Assembly: GCA_001599815.1 (NCBI GenBank)
Contig: BCIA01000004.1
Coordinates: 5,606,082-5,670,081, forward strand
Direction: 5' to 3'
DNA: 64,000 nt
Origin: Furcasterigmium furcatum
Taxonomy: Eukaryota; Ascomycota; Sordariomycetes; Glomerellales; Plectosphaerellaceae
How positions within the stretch are numbered: position 1 is the stretch's first letter; each line of letters starts with the position of its first letter. Positions 40,961-52,079 of the stretch are shown piece after piece. The notes beneath the pieces are model-generated. The model was given only the letters and a program-made list of their open reading frames with translations, was not told where the DNA came from and searched no databases. The translations under genes were made by a program, and so were the position numbers.

Positions 40961-42885
40961 CTAGATGCTCTCTCTGGGCCTGACGGGCGCTGATCCAATA
41001 TCGGCGCTCAATGCGCTCACCGCATCGTCGTCCACAACCTGCCGCGATCGTGGCATAGGGGTCGAGTTGGCGAACGTGAGCCCGGCACCCAGATGCCCAG
41101 ACTCGATATCATCCGGCGCAACGTTGTCATGAGCAGTGTTTGCAACGCCGGCCCCGACAGGACCCGGCCCGCCGCCCTGGAGCTCCCAGCTCCCCACACG
41201 CTCGTGTCTAACCCCGCCGCGGCCGCTGGTCAGATCGGCATCGCTCGCCATCTTCTCGGCGCCCTTAAACCCGCCCAGTCCCCTCTTTGTGCCTTCGGCG
41301 CCTTCGCCCTTGTGGCGGCGGTGCATCCTCACGCCGCCAAAGATGGCCGCGGCGGTAGCCACGAGGGCGGCAACAGCAAGCGTCACGACGGCACCGATGA
41401 CGCCTGCCACGACGGGGTTGTGCACACCCCCGCTGTTGCGAGAGTGGCCGCTCGAGAGGGGGCTGTCGGTTCCGTCCGCGACGGTCCGCGCACGGCAGAA
41501 GGTCATGGTCTCGGACTTGCAGGTGTCGCACCAGCCGGAGACGTCCATGGCGAAGTTCTTCATGCGGTTTCGGAACGCGGTCCAAGGAACCACATACTCG
41601 CTCTTTGCGCCGCGGAAGAGCTCGTTCCCGCGGAGAGGGGACCAAGGATCGGAGTTGCGGCGCCACATGAAGCGGATCCAGAGGTGCTCCGGGTCAGGGA
41701 AGCGGCCATACTCGCCGGGCTGGTTGCCGATAAGCTCGAAGACCATGGCGGCGGCGGGATCAGGGAGGCCGAAGAAGTCATCATTGATATTCGTGCCTGA
41801 ATTTCGAAGGCCTGCAAGAGCGAAGAAGGCGATGAAAGATGGGAAGGAAGTGAATAGAACGGAGAGCTTAGTGGCCTCTCCCTGGCGGTTAATGATACCA
41901 CGAAGCTGGTCAAGGATGCCCTGGGCGAGGGTACGGCCAGCAATGGTCCGGATAGGGTCGTTGACCGCGAGACCGGAAACCGCAGCGTCGGCGTGGAGAG
42001 CTTGCTCCCAACGGCGAGCATTTCCTTTGAGAGTCTCGAAGGCGGTCTGCGGCGTGGCCCACCTGCCAATGCCTTCGTAGACCGTCTCGTTGTGATTGTA
42101 CTCGTATTGGGCGTACTCGTAGAGTTCGTTGGCGAAGAAGAAGTTGATCTTGTCATCGGGGAACGTGCCAGTCAGGGGTGCGCGCTTGAAGAAAAGGTCG
42201 TAGGACTCCTGGCTGGAGGAATAGGAAGACTGCATCTTAAAGTCACTTTGAACCTCTGGAACGGTATACAGCCAGTTCCAGCAGCCCATGTGCCCTTGCA
42301 AGCTGAGTCATGTCAGTGTGCTGCTCGGCTGCCAATATGAACGGATTGACCTTGGACTTACAAAACCGACCTCTCATCGAACACCGACAGGCTGTTGATG
42401 ACAGGGTATTGGTAGCCACCGGCTGGGTATGTAGTGTTGGTGTCATCCGCAACGTCCACGGACATATTTGCGCCGCCGTGAGAGCTTGGGAATGCATCCA
42501 AATTGGGAGGGTAGAGGCCCTGCATGAAAGCGATGGCGCCTGCGAAGACCGAATCATCCGTGAGGGAGTACAGGGAGAGCTGGACGTTGTCAATGGCATC
42601 CTGCTCAATGCCCCAGATAGGGCGGCGGTCTGTCACATTATTCGGGCGTCCTAGGTCTCCAGAGCCGCTCAGGTATCTCGACCTGAATACGCTGCCCTGC
42701 TCTCGCATCTGGTGAGCGCCCTGCGGGGTGAGGGCAGGCGAAGGGGAGGAGCCGAGGGGCGTGCGATCGCCATTGTTCATTACGATGACTGAGCCCCATA
42801 CCGTCGCGGCGTCAGTTTCCGAGGTTTGGCCTGACGAGGTTGCGACGAGTGCCGCCAGGAAGACGACCAGAGATAGGGTGGCCAT
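40961..42885 (-). CDS. Membrane-anchored histidine-phosphatase-fold protein lacking the RHG motif
   Basis: Exons 42885..42362 and 42302..40961, with a GTAAGT..CAG intron, give 621 residues; an in-frame Met at 42909 would add eight. A signal peptide (MATLSLVVFLAALVATSSG) precedes a histidine acid phosphatase-like ectodomain: ATVWGSVIVMNNGDRTPLG, LTPQGAHQMREQGSVFRSRYL, FLQGHMGCWNWL and LFTSFPSFIAFFALAGL. In active enzymes the first block is RHGxRxP with a nucleophilic His. Here residues 37-39 are NNG, and the second catalytic HD/HE is also not visible, so phosphatase activity is doubtful. One membrane segment lies near residues 470-500 (VAGVIGAVVTLAVAALVATAAAIFGG), followed by a cytosolic tail of about 120 residues. 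Related fungal proteins of this architecture exist but lack a known function. Confidence 0.85.
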
Positions 42886-44732
42886 GGTCTTCACATGCGT
42901 CGCTGGCAACGACGAGAATGATTCAGCAGGTGTTGGTGCCGTTCAGCTTAGAATGTCGCCGACACGGGGCGATCGCGAGGTTTGGCCTAGACAGACAGCA
43001 ACGGGCTGGACTGTGGGAATGAGGGAAGGAGAGTCGAGGGGATCATGGTCACCGAGCCACATCCGGCGGGGAGCTCTCGAGCTATGTAAGGCACGAGGAG
43101 GAGCAGGGCACTGCACCTTGCCCGGGCCATGCGCCTTAGCTTTGCATGCAGCCGTCCATTGCGGCGCTCCCATGTGGTCAGAGGAGGAATAGCTGCGATC
43201 ATCACATCATAGGCTGCGCCAATGTCGAGCAGGTGGTGGGAGGGGAAAGGAGAGGACGCCCGCTTGCGGGAGTATGTGGTACAACATGTCTCGCCCCCAA
43301 GTCGGCGCCAACGGTGGTAGCTGCGACACCCTGCCGATGTCCCGATCCCGCCGACAAAGAACAACAAAAGAGCGGGATGGGCATGGGATTTCCCTAAACA
43401 AGGAAGCTCCTGTCCATGTGCGTCGTGCGGGGTCGATGTTCGGCAAGGCTGGAAGCTGGTGCTTTCTGCCGGTGCAGGCGACGGGGAGGAAGCGAAAGCT
43501 TGAGGAGGCTGGTGGCTGGGAGGACGAGCTGTGGTCGATGATGGCGCCGATCCCCCGCCCAGAGGCACGATAACAGATGCGGAGGTTCCCTCCCCTGCCG
43601 TCTTTTTTGGTCGATAGGCCCTGTTGGCCTGCCGCTTGGCGTTGTACTCGTCCAATGAGGAAGGTCTTGATTGAGAGCTTACAGGCGATAGTGTATGCCA
43701 CAGCCGTTGGCTTGACGTGACCGCAGATTCCCTGCTTTTGGGAGGATTGATGACCGGGAGCCTGTGACATCCATCGGGCTGGCCAAACTCCTTCAGACGG
43801 CTGTGCAATGGACGGAAATACTTCGTCTCACGCGCATGTCCGCGTATCTCTGGGGGAGGAGATTGGGGTAAACGGACAGGGCTGAAATCCCATCAAGTCC
43901 CGGTGGTGCATGTACTTCCGTAGCCGCTCGCTGAGCCTCTGTATCACCTTGGATATCTCGGCCGGAGTCGTTGGCCAGCATCATGGAAGCCGGCCCAGTC
44001 GTCGTCGTCGTCGCGATAGCTCCCCTCGTCAAGACGCCGTCGTACGTTGCACGATGCCGTATGGCGGTTCCGGCGCCGCTCTCTCTTCGAGGCGCAGGCC
44101 TCATGTTGCGGCGATGACCTCGACATAGAATCGATGCAAAGTGTCGATCCAGACCTCTACAAGTCGGAGTTTCTCCATCTGGCGACTATCGAGTCCACGA
44201 AAGATGCCGGGCTCTCTAGTGCACTTCATGATCATCGTCGGAACCAAGTGCCCGTTCTAGAAGGAAGATGAATCAGTAAAATGTCCGGAAGCGTGTTGCT
44301 CCAATAGTCGGGCCTGTTTTGTCTTGGAGAAGAACTTGGAGAAGACCTCTCGTCGCTCAGTGGTGACTTCCGTCCTGGACCGTGGCCCACTTCATTCTGG
44401 AGCTTATCTTATCACCACCATGATCTCACCGAGCTCTCACCTCACTCACCTCACTCACCTAGAAGCTAACCACATCTCTCAACCACGTCTCACAGTTTGG
44501 GAAGCATCATCGCGGAAACTCGAGTCAATTCGTGGTCGGTGTCGTGTATCTCTGCTTTCTCCACCGTCCTGGCCCCAGAGTCCGCAATTTTCTCTCTCTC
44601 ATGTTGCTCTGAATCCGCCATCGCATTCTCTTTCCCCTATCCTCCGATCCCCCGAATTGGCCCGTCACAACTTCCAGGCACCTCCTCCACCCTCCTCGGT
44701 CAAATCTACTTCTTTCCTTGTCCACCAGACTT
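42886..44732. other. 1.85 kb with an unresolved coding-like frame
   Basis: A 273-codon minus-strand frame (43808..42987) contains coding-looking sequence (HSRLKEFGQPDGCHRLPV, SSLDEYNAKRQANRAYRPKK). It could be joined across a GTGATA..CCCAG intron to a short exon starting at 44104. It has no ATG of its own, no domain, and would overlap the promoter of the phosphatase-like gene, so it is not called. The right part is the 3' flank of the SMP gene. Confidence 0.4.
44436..44460. repeat. 9-bp microsatellite
   Basis: Unit ctcacctca repeats about 2.8 times in the 3' flank of the SMP-type gene. Confidence 0.8.
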
Positions 44733-44981
44733 CTATTCTCCGCTGGCGGGGAAGTTCTTGTCCGCGGCCGACTGGGCGCGAGAAGCGATGCCGGACGAGC
44801 TCATGTCGCCGCCTCCTTTGGCCTGACCAGATGCAAACACTGGTCAGCGCATGACCCAAGCCGATGGTATCTATTCCCTTGGCGAACTTACCTGGCTGGA
44901 CTGGATGCGGGACTTGTCGTCCTGGGTAACTGGCTTGGGCTGCTCAGGCAGGTTGACGATGTCGATGTATCTCGGTGAGAT
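44733..44981 (-). CDS. Small SMP-domain-like protein with no visible AUG
   Basis: Two minus-strand exons, 44981..44892 and 44822..44733, joined across a GTAAGT..CAG intron with a CTGAC branch site, encode about 59 residues. PEQPKPVTQDDKSRIQSSQ is followed by AKGGGDMSSSGIASRAQSA and ADKN, which matches the seed-maturation-protein (SMP) type repeat found in small fungal proteins linked to stress and dormancy. No ATG exists between the TATA box and the intron. At the place where the start is expected, the frame reads ATC TCA CCG AGA TAC; the frame is open upstream to a TAA. The start given is that ATC codon and is provisional. Non-AUG initiation, a missed upstream exon, a start mutation or a sequence error are all possible. 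The only AUG in frame is internal (GGGDM). Confidence 0.55.
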
Positions 44982-45787
44982 GTGTCTATGTGAAGGGGAG
45001 AGACGCTTGTTGTGCTGTGCAAGTGTTTGTTAAGTGAGTGATGTTCTCTCTCAAAAGCCCCCAATTTGAGGTCCAGAGGGGGCCCTTTTATAGACAAATC
45101 TGCCAGAAACCTACCCGTGACAATGCAGAGGTGCCATCAACGACTGGTGTCTCACGGCTTGCCAGCCCCAAGCAATCGAAGCAAACAGGTCCAGTGAGCA
45201 ATCGCAGAGTGACTCTCCCGGTGAAGGTCACAAATAGATAGTCGTTATCAGTGCTGCGGGAGGCCATCCGAATGCAGACACGAACCGAATATCTCATCGC
45301 GAGAATCTACCTCTCGCACGGATCAAACCCTTCACCAATGAACATTGGACCCTGCCATCGTCATCTCCAGCGCAACACCAATCGTCACATCTGGCCGTCG
45401 CGCCATGGTCGGCCTCCCGCATCACGGAGAACATGCGGTCAACACATCTCAGCCATCTCTCAAGCGACGAGGCCTGGCATCTCGGGCTCTTTGCTCCGTC
45501 CAGGCCTCTCTGAATTCGTCTACACGCACACGATGAGCATCTCCGCTCCGCTCTGCTCGACCAAGACATCGATCGCAGCTACCGCTTTCCTCATCATGCC
45601 CTCCTCCGAACCTCGTCTAAAAAGGGGCATGTTTTCACACTGCCCCAAGCCAGAAGCGAATACTTACAACCGTGCAAGAAACCAATGTCCAGAACTCTCA
45701 TACCATGCCCTGTTGATCTCGTCCCGTCATCCCCGCTCCCCATGCATAAACTTTCGTTTGAATTTTATTCGTTTTGTTTCCAGCGGT
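44982..45787. other. Intergenic 806 bases
   Basis: This is the leader and promoter of the SMP-type gene and the 3' flank of the threonine synthase gene. A plus-strand frame here is antisense to the latter and not believed. Confidence 0.5.
45086..45092 (-). promoter_or_regulatory. TATA box of the SMP-type gene
   Basis: TATAAAA on the minus strand, within CTATAAAAGGGCCC, is about 105 bases upstream of the first SMP-like codon. It is one of the strongest core promoter matches in the window and suggests high or induced expression. Confidence 0.65.
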
Positions 45788-47672
45788 CTAATACGCCGCC
45801 TTGAGCTCCTCGTCGACCTGCTTCTTGACAATCTCCCGCACCTTCTGCCAGTCGTTCACCACCTCCGTCACGCGCCTCTCCTTGGTCTCGAGGCCGATAA
45901 ACTCCGACGGCCGCACCTTGTCCTCGAAGCTGAAGCCCTCCTCCTTCTGGAGCGCAAGCTCGACGGCGCCCGCAAATTTGGCCGGGTGCGCGGTCGACAG
46001 CGAGATGTGTGGCACGGCGGCACCCGCGCGGGCGATGGACCGCAGCGACGCCGTGACGCCGACCGACGAGTGCGGGTCGAGAATGTACTCGCGCGAGTTG
46101 TAGTAGCTCTTGATAGTGTCAAGTGTCTGCTCGTCGCTGACGCGTTCGCTCTCAAAGTCGCGGCGGGCCGCCTGCAGCACGTCCTTGTAGACGGGGCCGA
46201 AGCCGCCGCTGAACTTGAGCTCCTTAAGCCACGACGAGACCTCCTGGCTGGCCTGCTTCTTGTTCCACTCGTCGTCCATGCCGGCGCTCGAGGCGAACTC
46301 GTACGCGAGGAACCACAGCAGTCGTTCAAAGTTGGACGAGACGAGGATGTCCATGGCCGGGCTGAGGGTCTCCTTGACGCCGTCCTCGTGCGCCTTGACG
46401 CCGTCGACGGCAAGGCCGCCCGCGGCGGCGGCGCCGTGGGCCTCCTGCTTCTCGTATCGACCCGTCGTCCAGAACCTATGCAAGATGTCGTTCTCGTTGG
46501 TGGCGATGACGAGCTTGCCGATGGGGAGACCCATGCGGAAGGCGAAGTAGCCGGCGAGAATGTCGCCAAAGTTGCCGGTGGGAACGACAAAGCGGACCTT
46601 GTCACCGAGCTTAAAGGAGGAAGACTGCTTCGCCAGGGAGAAGTAAGAGTGGAAGTAGTAGGTGATCTGAGCGAGGATGCGGGCCCAGTTGATCGAGTTG
46701 ACGGCGCCAAGGTTGTGTGTCTTGTTGATGTCGGGGTCGGCGAAGAGGGCTTTGACGATGTCCTGTTTGGGTGTCAGTCACCTGTGGCCGACTGAGCAAT
46801 GAATGATCCCGCCTGCGGCGACCTACCTGGCAGTCGTCAAAGGTGCCCGTCACGGCGAGGTTGTGGACGTTCTCGTCGAGGACGGTAGTCATCTGGGCCT
46901 CCTGGATGGGGCTGACGCGACCCTTGGGGTGCAGGATGAAGACGGACACGTCCTTCTTGCCCCTCAGGCCGTAGATGGCGGCCGAGCCGGTGTCGCCGCT
47001 CGTCGCGCCAACGACGGTCAGGTGATGCCTTTCTGTAATTCCCGTCAGTATGCCGGTCCTTCAACTGTTCGAAAGATGCAGCCGCCAAGCGGAAGCAGCT
47101 GGTGGGACCCACCTCTGCCAGCCTTGCCCTCGTTCTTCCTCACGAGGAAGTACTCGAACAGGTTGCCGAGGAACTGGAGCGCGACATCTTTAAAGGCAAA
47201 CGTCGGGCCGTGGAAGAGCTCGAGGAGGTGGAGGTTGTCGTTGAGGTGGACCAGGGGCGTGGTCTCCGGGGCGCGGAAGGTGGAGTAACTCCTGCTGATG
47301 ATACCCTTGAGATCTTGGGCGGGGATCTCGGAGCGGGAGATGTATAGCGAGAGGATCTCGAAGGCCAGGTCGGGGAAGGACAGGTCCTTCCAGCTCTCCC
47401 AGTTGTCGGCCCTGGGGATCTCTTCGGGGATGTAGAGGCCGCCGTCGGTGGCGAGGCCCTTGAGGACGACCTCCTCGAAGGAGAACTGCGTGGTGATGCC
47501 GGGTCAGCGGGGTGCCAAGACCCATTGAAGATGGCCAACATGGCCCATGTGGCCATTGGCATGAGTTGGGAGAGGGACATACGCCGGTATCCTCACCGCG
47601 GGTGCTCAGGTAGCGCTGCGACGAGGTGTGTGTGGTGTCGGCACTGACTTGGGGCGTGCCGTTGGTCGCCAT
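45788..47672 (-). CDS. THR4: Threonine synthase
   Basis: Exons 47672..47583, 47485..47113, 47032..46827 and 46762..45788 on the minus strand give 547 residues. Introns are GTATGT, GTGGGT and GTAGGT types, all ending CAG. RYLSTRGEDTGFSFEEVVLKGLATDGGLYIPE is the family N-terminus, HGPTFAFKDVALQ holds the PLP-binding Lys, and VGATSGDTGSAAIYGLRGKKD plus VPTGNFGDILAGYFAFRMGLP form the cofactor phosphate region. The enzyme converts O-phosphohomoserine to threonine and phosphate in the cytosol. Length and the internal insertion are typical of the fungal/plant class II enzyme. The C-terminal RRVTEVVNDWQKVREIVKKQV helix is complete. An Ala/Gly-rich loop (HGAAAAGGLAVDG) is a local low-complexity insert. 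Confidence 0.96.
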
Positions 47673-49927
47673 CTTGTCGTTGATGGACTCGAAGGAGGGG
47701 CTGAAGAAAGATGAGGCGGGGAGAGGACGGGGAGGAGTTGCGGGATGCGTCCAAAGGAGAGAGAGTCTGTCAGGCGAGGACACAGGCGTCGGCACAGTCG
47801 CGTGTGATGTGTTTGTCCTGACGTGACCGTCAAACCAACCGGGGTTCCGTCGTGAGGAGTGAAAAAACGAACGAGAAACGTGGTGGGAAGAAATGGCGAC
47901 GGCGGCGGACCACCCGCCTCGAGTCATAAAAAATCGGCCGAAATTCGGTCACCCGGTCGCTGTAGAACGCGGTGATCAGAGGGGGGGGCGGGAGGCAGCA
48001 GGTACCCCTCACTGCTGTGCCCCGCCTGGAATGCGCAAAGGTACATCGGAAGCTGAGCATTAAAGCGCACCCGACAGCTCAGGTAGGGGTTGGTAGGCGG
48101 GGTGGTAGGGACAGCTGGAGGGCAGCCCACGACGCAGGAAGCCTCCACTTTCAGGGCGGGGCGGGATCCATCGGTGGGCGCCAGCGGAGGGTCCCAGTGC
48201 TCGGAGGTCGGCAACCATGGCGGACCGGAGGGGCAGCCTCATGAATCCTGTAAATCTAATAATGTAGTTATAGTGTTTATAATTAAACTGTAGATTAGAA
48301 TTCTACTGAAAGAATAAACAGTTGATATCGTAACCTCCCATAGTCTTTTCTTATTTATCAGTATGTCCCATAGCGCGGCTATGTAATTTGCGTTCCTATT
48401 CATCCCTCAGCTGCGCCTTTAGATACCTACACTCATTAGTAGCATCCGACTCAGCAAGTGCCGGCACCGCCCACATCATGGACCTTGGAAACTGAGGAAG
48501 GCACTTTGGTGAGCATCAAGACGTATCCCGAGCTATTACTACATATCTAGCATGACGCAGGACCGGCAGTCTCAGCTACCTTTGTGCCTGTGATTGTGCC
48601 CGTAGTCGCCCCTTCTTCCTGAGCTTTGAGGCCCGGCCCTTGCCCTTGCCCTTGCCCCGAGGCGAGAGGGAGGTCCTTGCCGTGGATGACAGGATGGCAC
48701 TCCCCTAATCTGCCAGTAGGCGGCGTAGTTCCCTCGCGCAAGAGAACCTCGGTGCCTTCGCCAGGATGTCTGGGCAAAGTTATGGACACATGCACTGCTT
48801 TCATGTGCTTACATTCCTATTCTCGCTTGCATCCCCCAGGTGGACTCTGGAGAGAATTCAAATACCTAGTGTGTGGAAAAGAATAGCCTCTGGTGAGCCT
48901 TCGGTTTCGTGGTTGGAGTTGTCGTTGCATCCATGGCCACACAAGTAGTCCTGGAGCTTATTGAGGACACAACGGATGGAGCGAATGAAGAGGAGCAACG
49001 GGAGCGATATTGAGCTGGTCCCAATACCGGTAGAGCGGAATCCTTTGACGTACCCTATTTCGAGGTGACGGGAGGAGGAGCCTCAAAATTGGGTCGACTC
49101 TGTCAGCATGAAAATTGGATAGTGCGATATCCGGGGTATTCAAGTCAGGTCACATTCGAATCCCCATACCCTGATACTGGAATACAGAATCAACAAAAAT
49201 CTGTAAACCACAAAATATGCTATATCAGTACGCTATCGTGTATACTAGAAAAAGATAGGAGGAAGAAGCTTACACGGCCTAATACTATATTTATGCCAAG
49301 GCGGACTTAGAATCCATTCTCCGGGCTCCGTGGATGCACCGGGAGCTGCAAACCACGAGTAGGTACTTACAGCTCACAGGCGTTTTCGGCGCCAAGCCTC
49401 CAACCGTGGGACGGGGAATAAATGGCGTCCACGCGCTGCCGCCGAGAAGAAACATCACACAAACCACGCACCGGCACATGGCCACAGAATGCCGTGGCGT
49501 GTCTTGGGCTGGCACACCAGCAGCACGGCCCAGCAGCCACCACGCCCTCCCGTCTCTTCTTGGGGCTTTCTTGGGCCTCGTCTGCCCGCCCGCCGTGCTG
49601 GAACTTGCGGTCAGTGGCTCGTCCACAGTCTACACATCACGCCCTTGCCCGGTGCCCTCAGCCCGTAGACTTCGGGGACCGCCTGGGGGATGCGCGCGCA
49701 AGGATGATGCAGGCAGGCAGAGCCTGGGACCCCGGCTTCTGTTGTACAACAGTCTGGGCACGTGGGATATCACGCAAGAGAAGGACGCTGGCATCCCTCG
49801 TTTTGGTGGTGGCGCTAGCTGGGATACGCCCGTTGCCGACCATCCTGTCGGGGTGTCTCGATGTGGCTCCTCGTCTCATCCAAACGCCATGCTTCCATTC
49901 CCTCCCGCAATTCGTTACCAGATATCG
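47673..49927. other. Intergenic 2.26 kb with AT-rich patches
   Basis: No gene recognised. Two AT-rich patches (about 48240-48370 and 49190-49300) stand out from the GC-rich surroundings and could be remains of RIP-mutated or degenerate elements. A cttgcc-type hexamer repeat lies at 48637. The remainder holds short featureless frames on both strands. Confidence 0.45.
48637..48654. repeat. Hexanucleotide repeat cccttg x3
   Basis: Three exact tandem copies of cccttg, followed by a partial fourth, inside the intergenic region. Confidence 0.85.
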
Positions 49928-51658
49928 TCATGTCTTCTTGAGCGATTTCAGCAGCGGCGCAATCCGGCTCCGCTTGCTCAGGCCCACCCGGTATAAAGGC
50001 TTGCTGCCTGGGGTCGTCTGGGGCACCGAAGGCTCTCGGCTGGATGATGTCTTCTTCGTCCCCTCTTTCCGCTTTGCTCCCTCTTCCACCCCCATGTGAT
50101 CACCACCCTTGTCCAATGTTTCCTCCAGAAGGGCAACCCTCGGCGGGGCACCTCCAGCTTCATTCACGGACTTGTCTTGGAGCGGCCGAGTGTCCACCTC
50201 CGTGAGAGGGGTTACATCTGGCAACCCCTCATGTGCCGTGCTCTTCTCAGTCACATCCCCGTGCGCCTGATCCTTATCTGGCTGCTCGAGCGCCTCAGCC
50301 GCATCCGTCCCAGCCTCGTGTCGCGCGGAGAGTCCCGTTGCAGCATCAGCTGCAGACTCCCTGTCGGTTTTCCGTGGTCGACCTCGTTTACGCTTCTCCT
50401 TCTTTGGCTGTCCAGCTGCCTCTGGCGGAGCCACCGTCTCGTTTATGACAGGACCCGCTTCTGCTGGTGCTATTGATGCACTTCCACCTTCCGCTCCTGC
50501 AGGTGCGGTGTCTTCAGACTTCTTTGGGCGGCCCCGTCGTTTCCGCGGCGGCAGGCTCTCCGGGCCGGCATCGAACAGCGCACGTCCGGTCCCCTCCCCA
50601 GCCACGGCTGTCGTCTGATGGAGGTCCTCGGCGCTTTCGGCCGCAGCTCTGCGCCGGCTCGGCCGGGGCTGATAACGTTCTTGTGGATACTCTTCGTCAT
50701 CTCGTTCCAATTCGTCGTCCCTGTGCCTGCTGTTGGCTTTTGGTGGAAGCATGTCGGCCACCGAGAGAATGTCCGGAGATGACCCAGGCGCCTCCACAGC
50801 CACTCGGGCTCTCTTGCTGCGACCCTCCGCCGGTGACTCGGTGTTCGAATTCATCTGATGGCTGCTGTTCTGGGCTATTGAATGCCTTGCTTGCGTGGGT
50901 GTCGGGTATGCGATGGTCGCGGAGCCGCTCGACATGTTTGCCACACCCACTTGGTGGTAGTGGGCTGCGAACTGAGAGCTCTGGTTTCGGTCGTCGGATG
51001 ATGGCTGGACTGGCTGGTACAGCATCCTTCGGCTTGGGCTCAGTGTTTGAGGTTCGATAAAAATGGACGTGGGTAGTTGCGTCGGCTCCAGTGTGCCTGC
51101 CGATGCATTGCTATCTACGTGGCTGTCGGCATCGTCGGTCTTTCTCCTTTTGGATGGTCGGGACGTTGCGCCGTGCGAGGACCGACCGGCTCCTTGCTCT
51201 GCACTGCTAGGAACATCCCAGACATCGCGGGGAGGCACAGGCTGCTTGGCCCTCCCTGGCGTTGTAACTTGTGTCAGATCGATGGCATGGGAGGCCGCGG
51301 GACGCTTTTCTCTTCGCTTCGAAGGTTGAGTAGGATCGGTGACTGAGGACAAGACCGAGGTCTGTTCGGAGCTGGTCTGCTTCGGAGCATTCTGTCGCGA
51401 GGACGAATCGTCCTGTATCGGGTCTCCTCGCGCCCTAGCGAGGAATTGCAGCGATGCAATGACGTTCAAACTCTCCTGCTGCTGATCGTAGACGGATTGG
51501 AAGAAGCGCGAGTCTGTCGAACTTGAGCCGTTGACGATGGGAGCGTCGGAAGGGTTGTCTGCTGAAGGAGCATCGGCAGGAGCCTTTTGGGGGCTGACCT
51601 CAGGCGAGAAGCCGTCATCTTCGTCATCGGAGTCGGCAATGATCCTTCGAGGCGCCAT
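49928..51658 (-). CDS. AT-hook nuclear protein
   Basis: Single exon, 576 residues from the Met at 51658 (MAPRRIIADSDDEDDGF). The frame is open further upstream, but sequence before this Met is Arg/Cys/His-rich and does not look coding. Most of the protein is low-complexity Ser/Pro/Ala/Glu, presumably disordered. Two AT-hooks are clear: RRGRPKK at about 374-380 and KRGRPRK at about 424-430, expected to bind the minor groove of AT-rich DNA. There is a bipartite-like nuclear signal (RPSKRRKTDD). The last 24 residues (LYRVGLSKRSRIAPLLKSLKK) are compact, basic and less degenerate than the rest, suggesting a conserved binding motif. No named protein is recognised. Confidence 0.8.
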   Translation of the reverse strand: MAPRRIIADSDDEDDGFSPEVSPQKAPADAPSADNPSDAPIVNGSSSTDSRFFQSVYDQQQESLNVIASLQFLARARGDPIQDDSSSRQNAPKQTSSEQTSVLSSVTDPTQPSKRREKRPAASHAIDLTQVTTPGRAKQPVPPRDVWDVPSSAEQGAGRSSHGATSRPSKRRKTDDADSHVDSNASAGTLEPTQLPTSIFIEPQTLSPSRRMLYQPVQPSSDDRNQSSQFAAHYHQVGVANMSSGSATIAYPTPTQARHSIAQNSSHQMNSNTESPAEGRSKRARVAVEAPGSSPDILSVADMLPPKANSRHRDDELERDDEEYPQERYQPRPSRRRAAAESAEDLHQTTAVAGEGTGRALFDAGPESLPPRKRRGRPKKSEDTAPAGAEGGSASIAPAEAGPVINETVAPPEAAGQPKKEKRKRGRPRKTDRESAADAATGLSARHEAGTDAAEALEQPDKDQAHGDVTEKSTAHEGLPDVTPLTEVDTRPLQDKSVNEAGGAPPRVALLEETLDKGGDHMGVEEGAKRKEGTKKTSSSREPSVPQTTPGSKPLYRVGLSKRSRIAPLLKSLKKT

Positions 51659-52079
51659 CTTGAGGTCGTTGCATATTGATTTTGCGACAGGATGGTGGGT
51701 TGAGGGGCAACAGTGTTGACATGTCGGAGTGTTCGTGCACCGATGCCGCCGACGCGCATCGGGGGAGACGCGACGCGACCCACGCACTTAACCAAACTGC
51801 ATATTACGTCAGCACAGTCACTCTAATTTAGCCCGTGCAGGAGCTTCAAAAGTCGCTGCCTCCTGTGAATTTTCTCCTGGCGTCCTTTGTTTTCTTACCT
51901 ACTGAAGCACGCTGGCCGTCTCCTCCTCCTGGCACCCGTCATCTCATCTCCAAAGAGCAGCCCTGGTGCAGCTTGATTCTCTTCAAGCCGGCACCCTGTC
52001 TTTTCCGAGATCCGAGTTCTGGAGCCAAACGTCCACCATTGCCACAGCCAAACCTCACGTACTTTCTTCAGCCTTCACC
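51659..52079. other. Divergent promoter region, 421 bases
   Basis: This lies between the AT-hook gene and elongin C. The elongin C leader is C/T-rich. No gene seen. Confidence 0.5.

Noticed and set aside
45251..46795. A 514-codon plus-strand open frame
   Set aside because: Antisense to threonine synthase, with no domain; explained by codon bias of the real gene.
49140..49165. Possible tRNA T-loop (ttcgaatccc)
   Set aside because: The preceding bases do not form the T-stem and no cloverleaf can be drawn.
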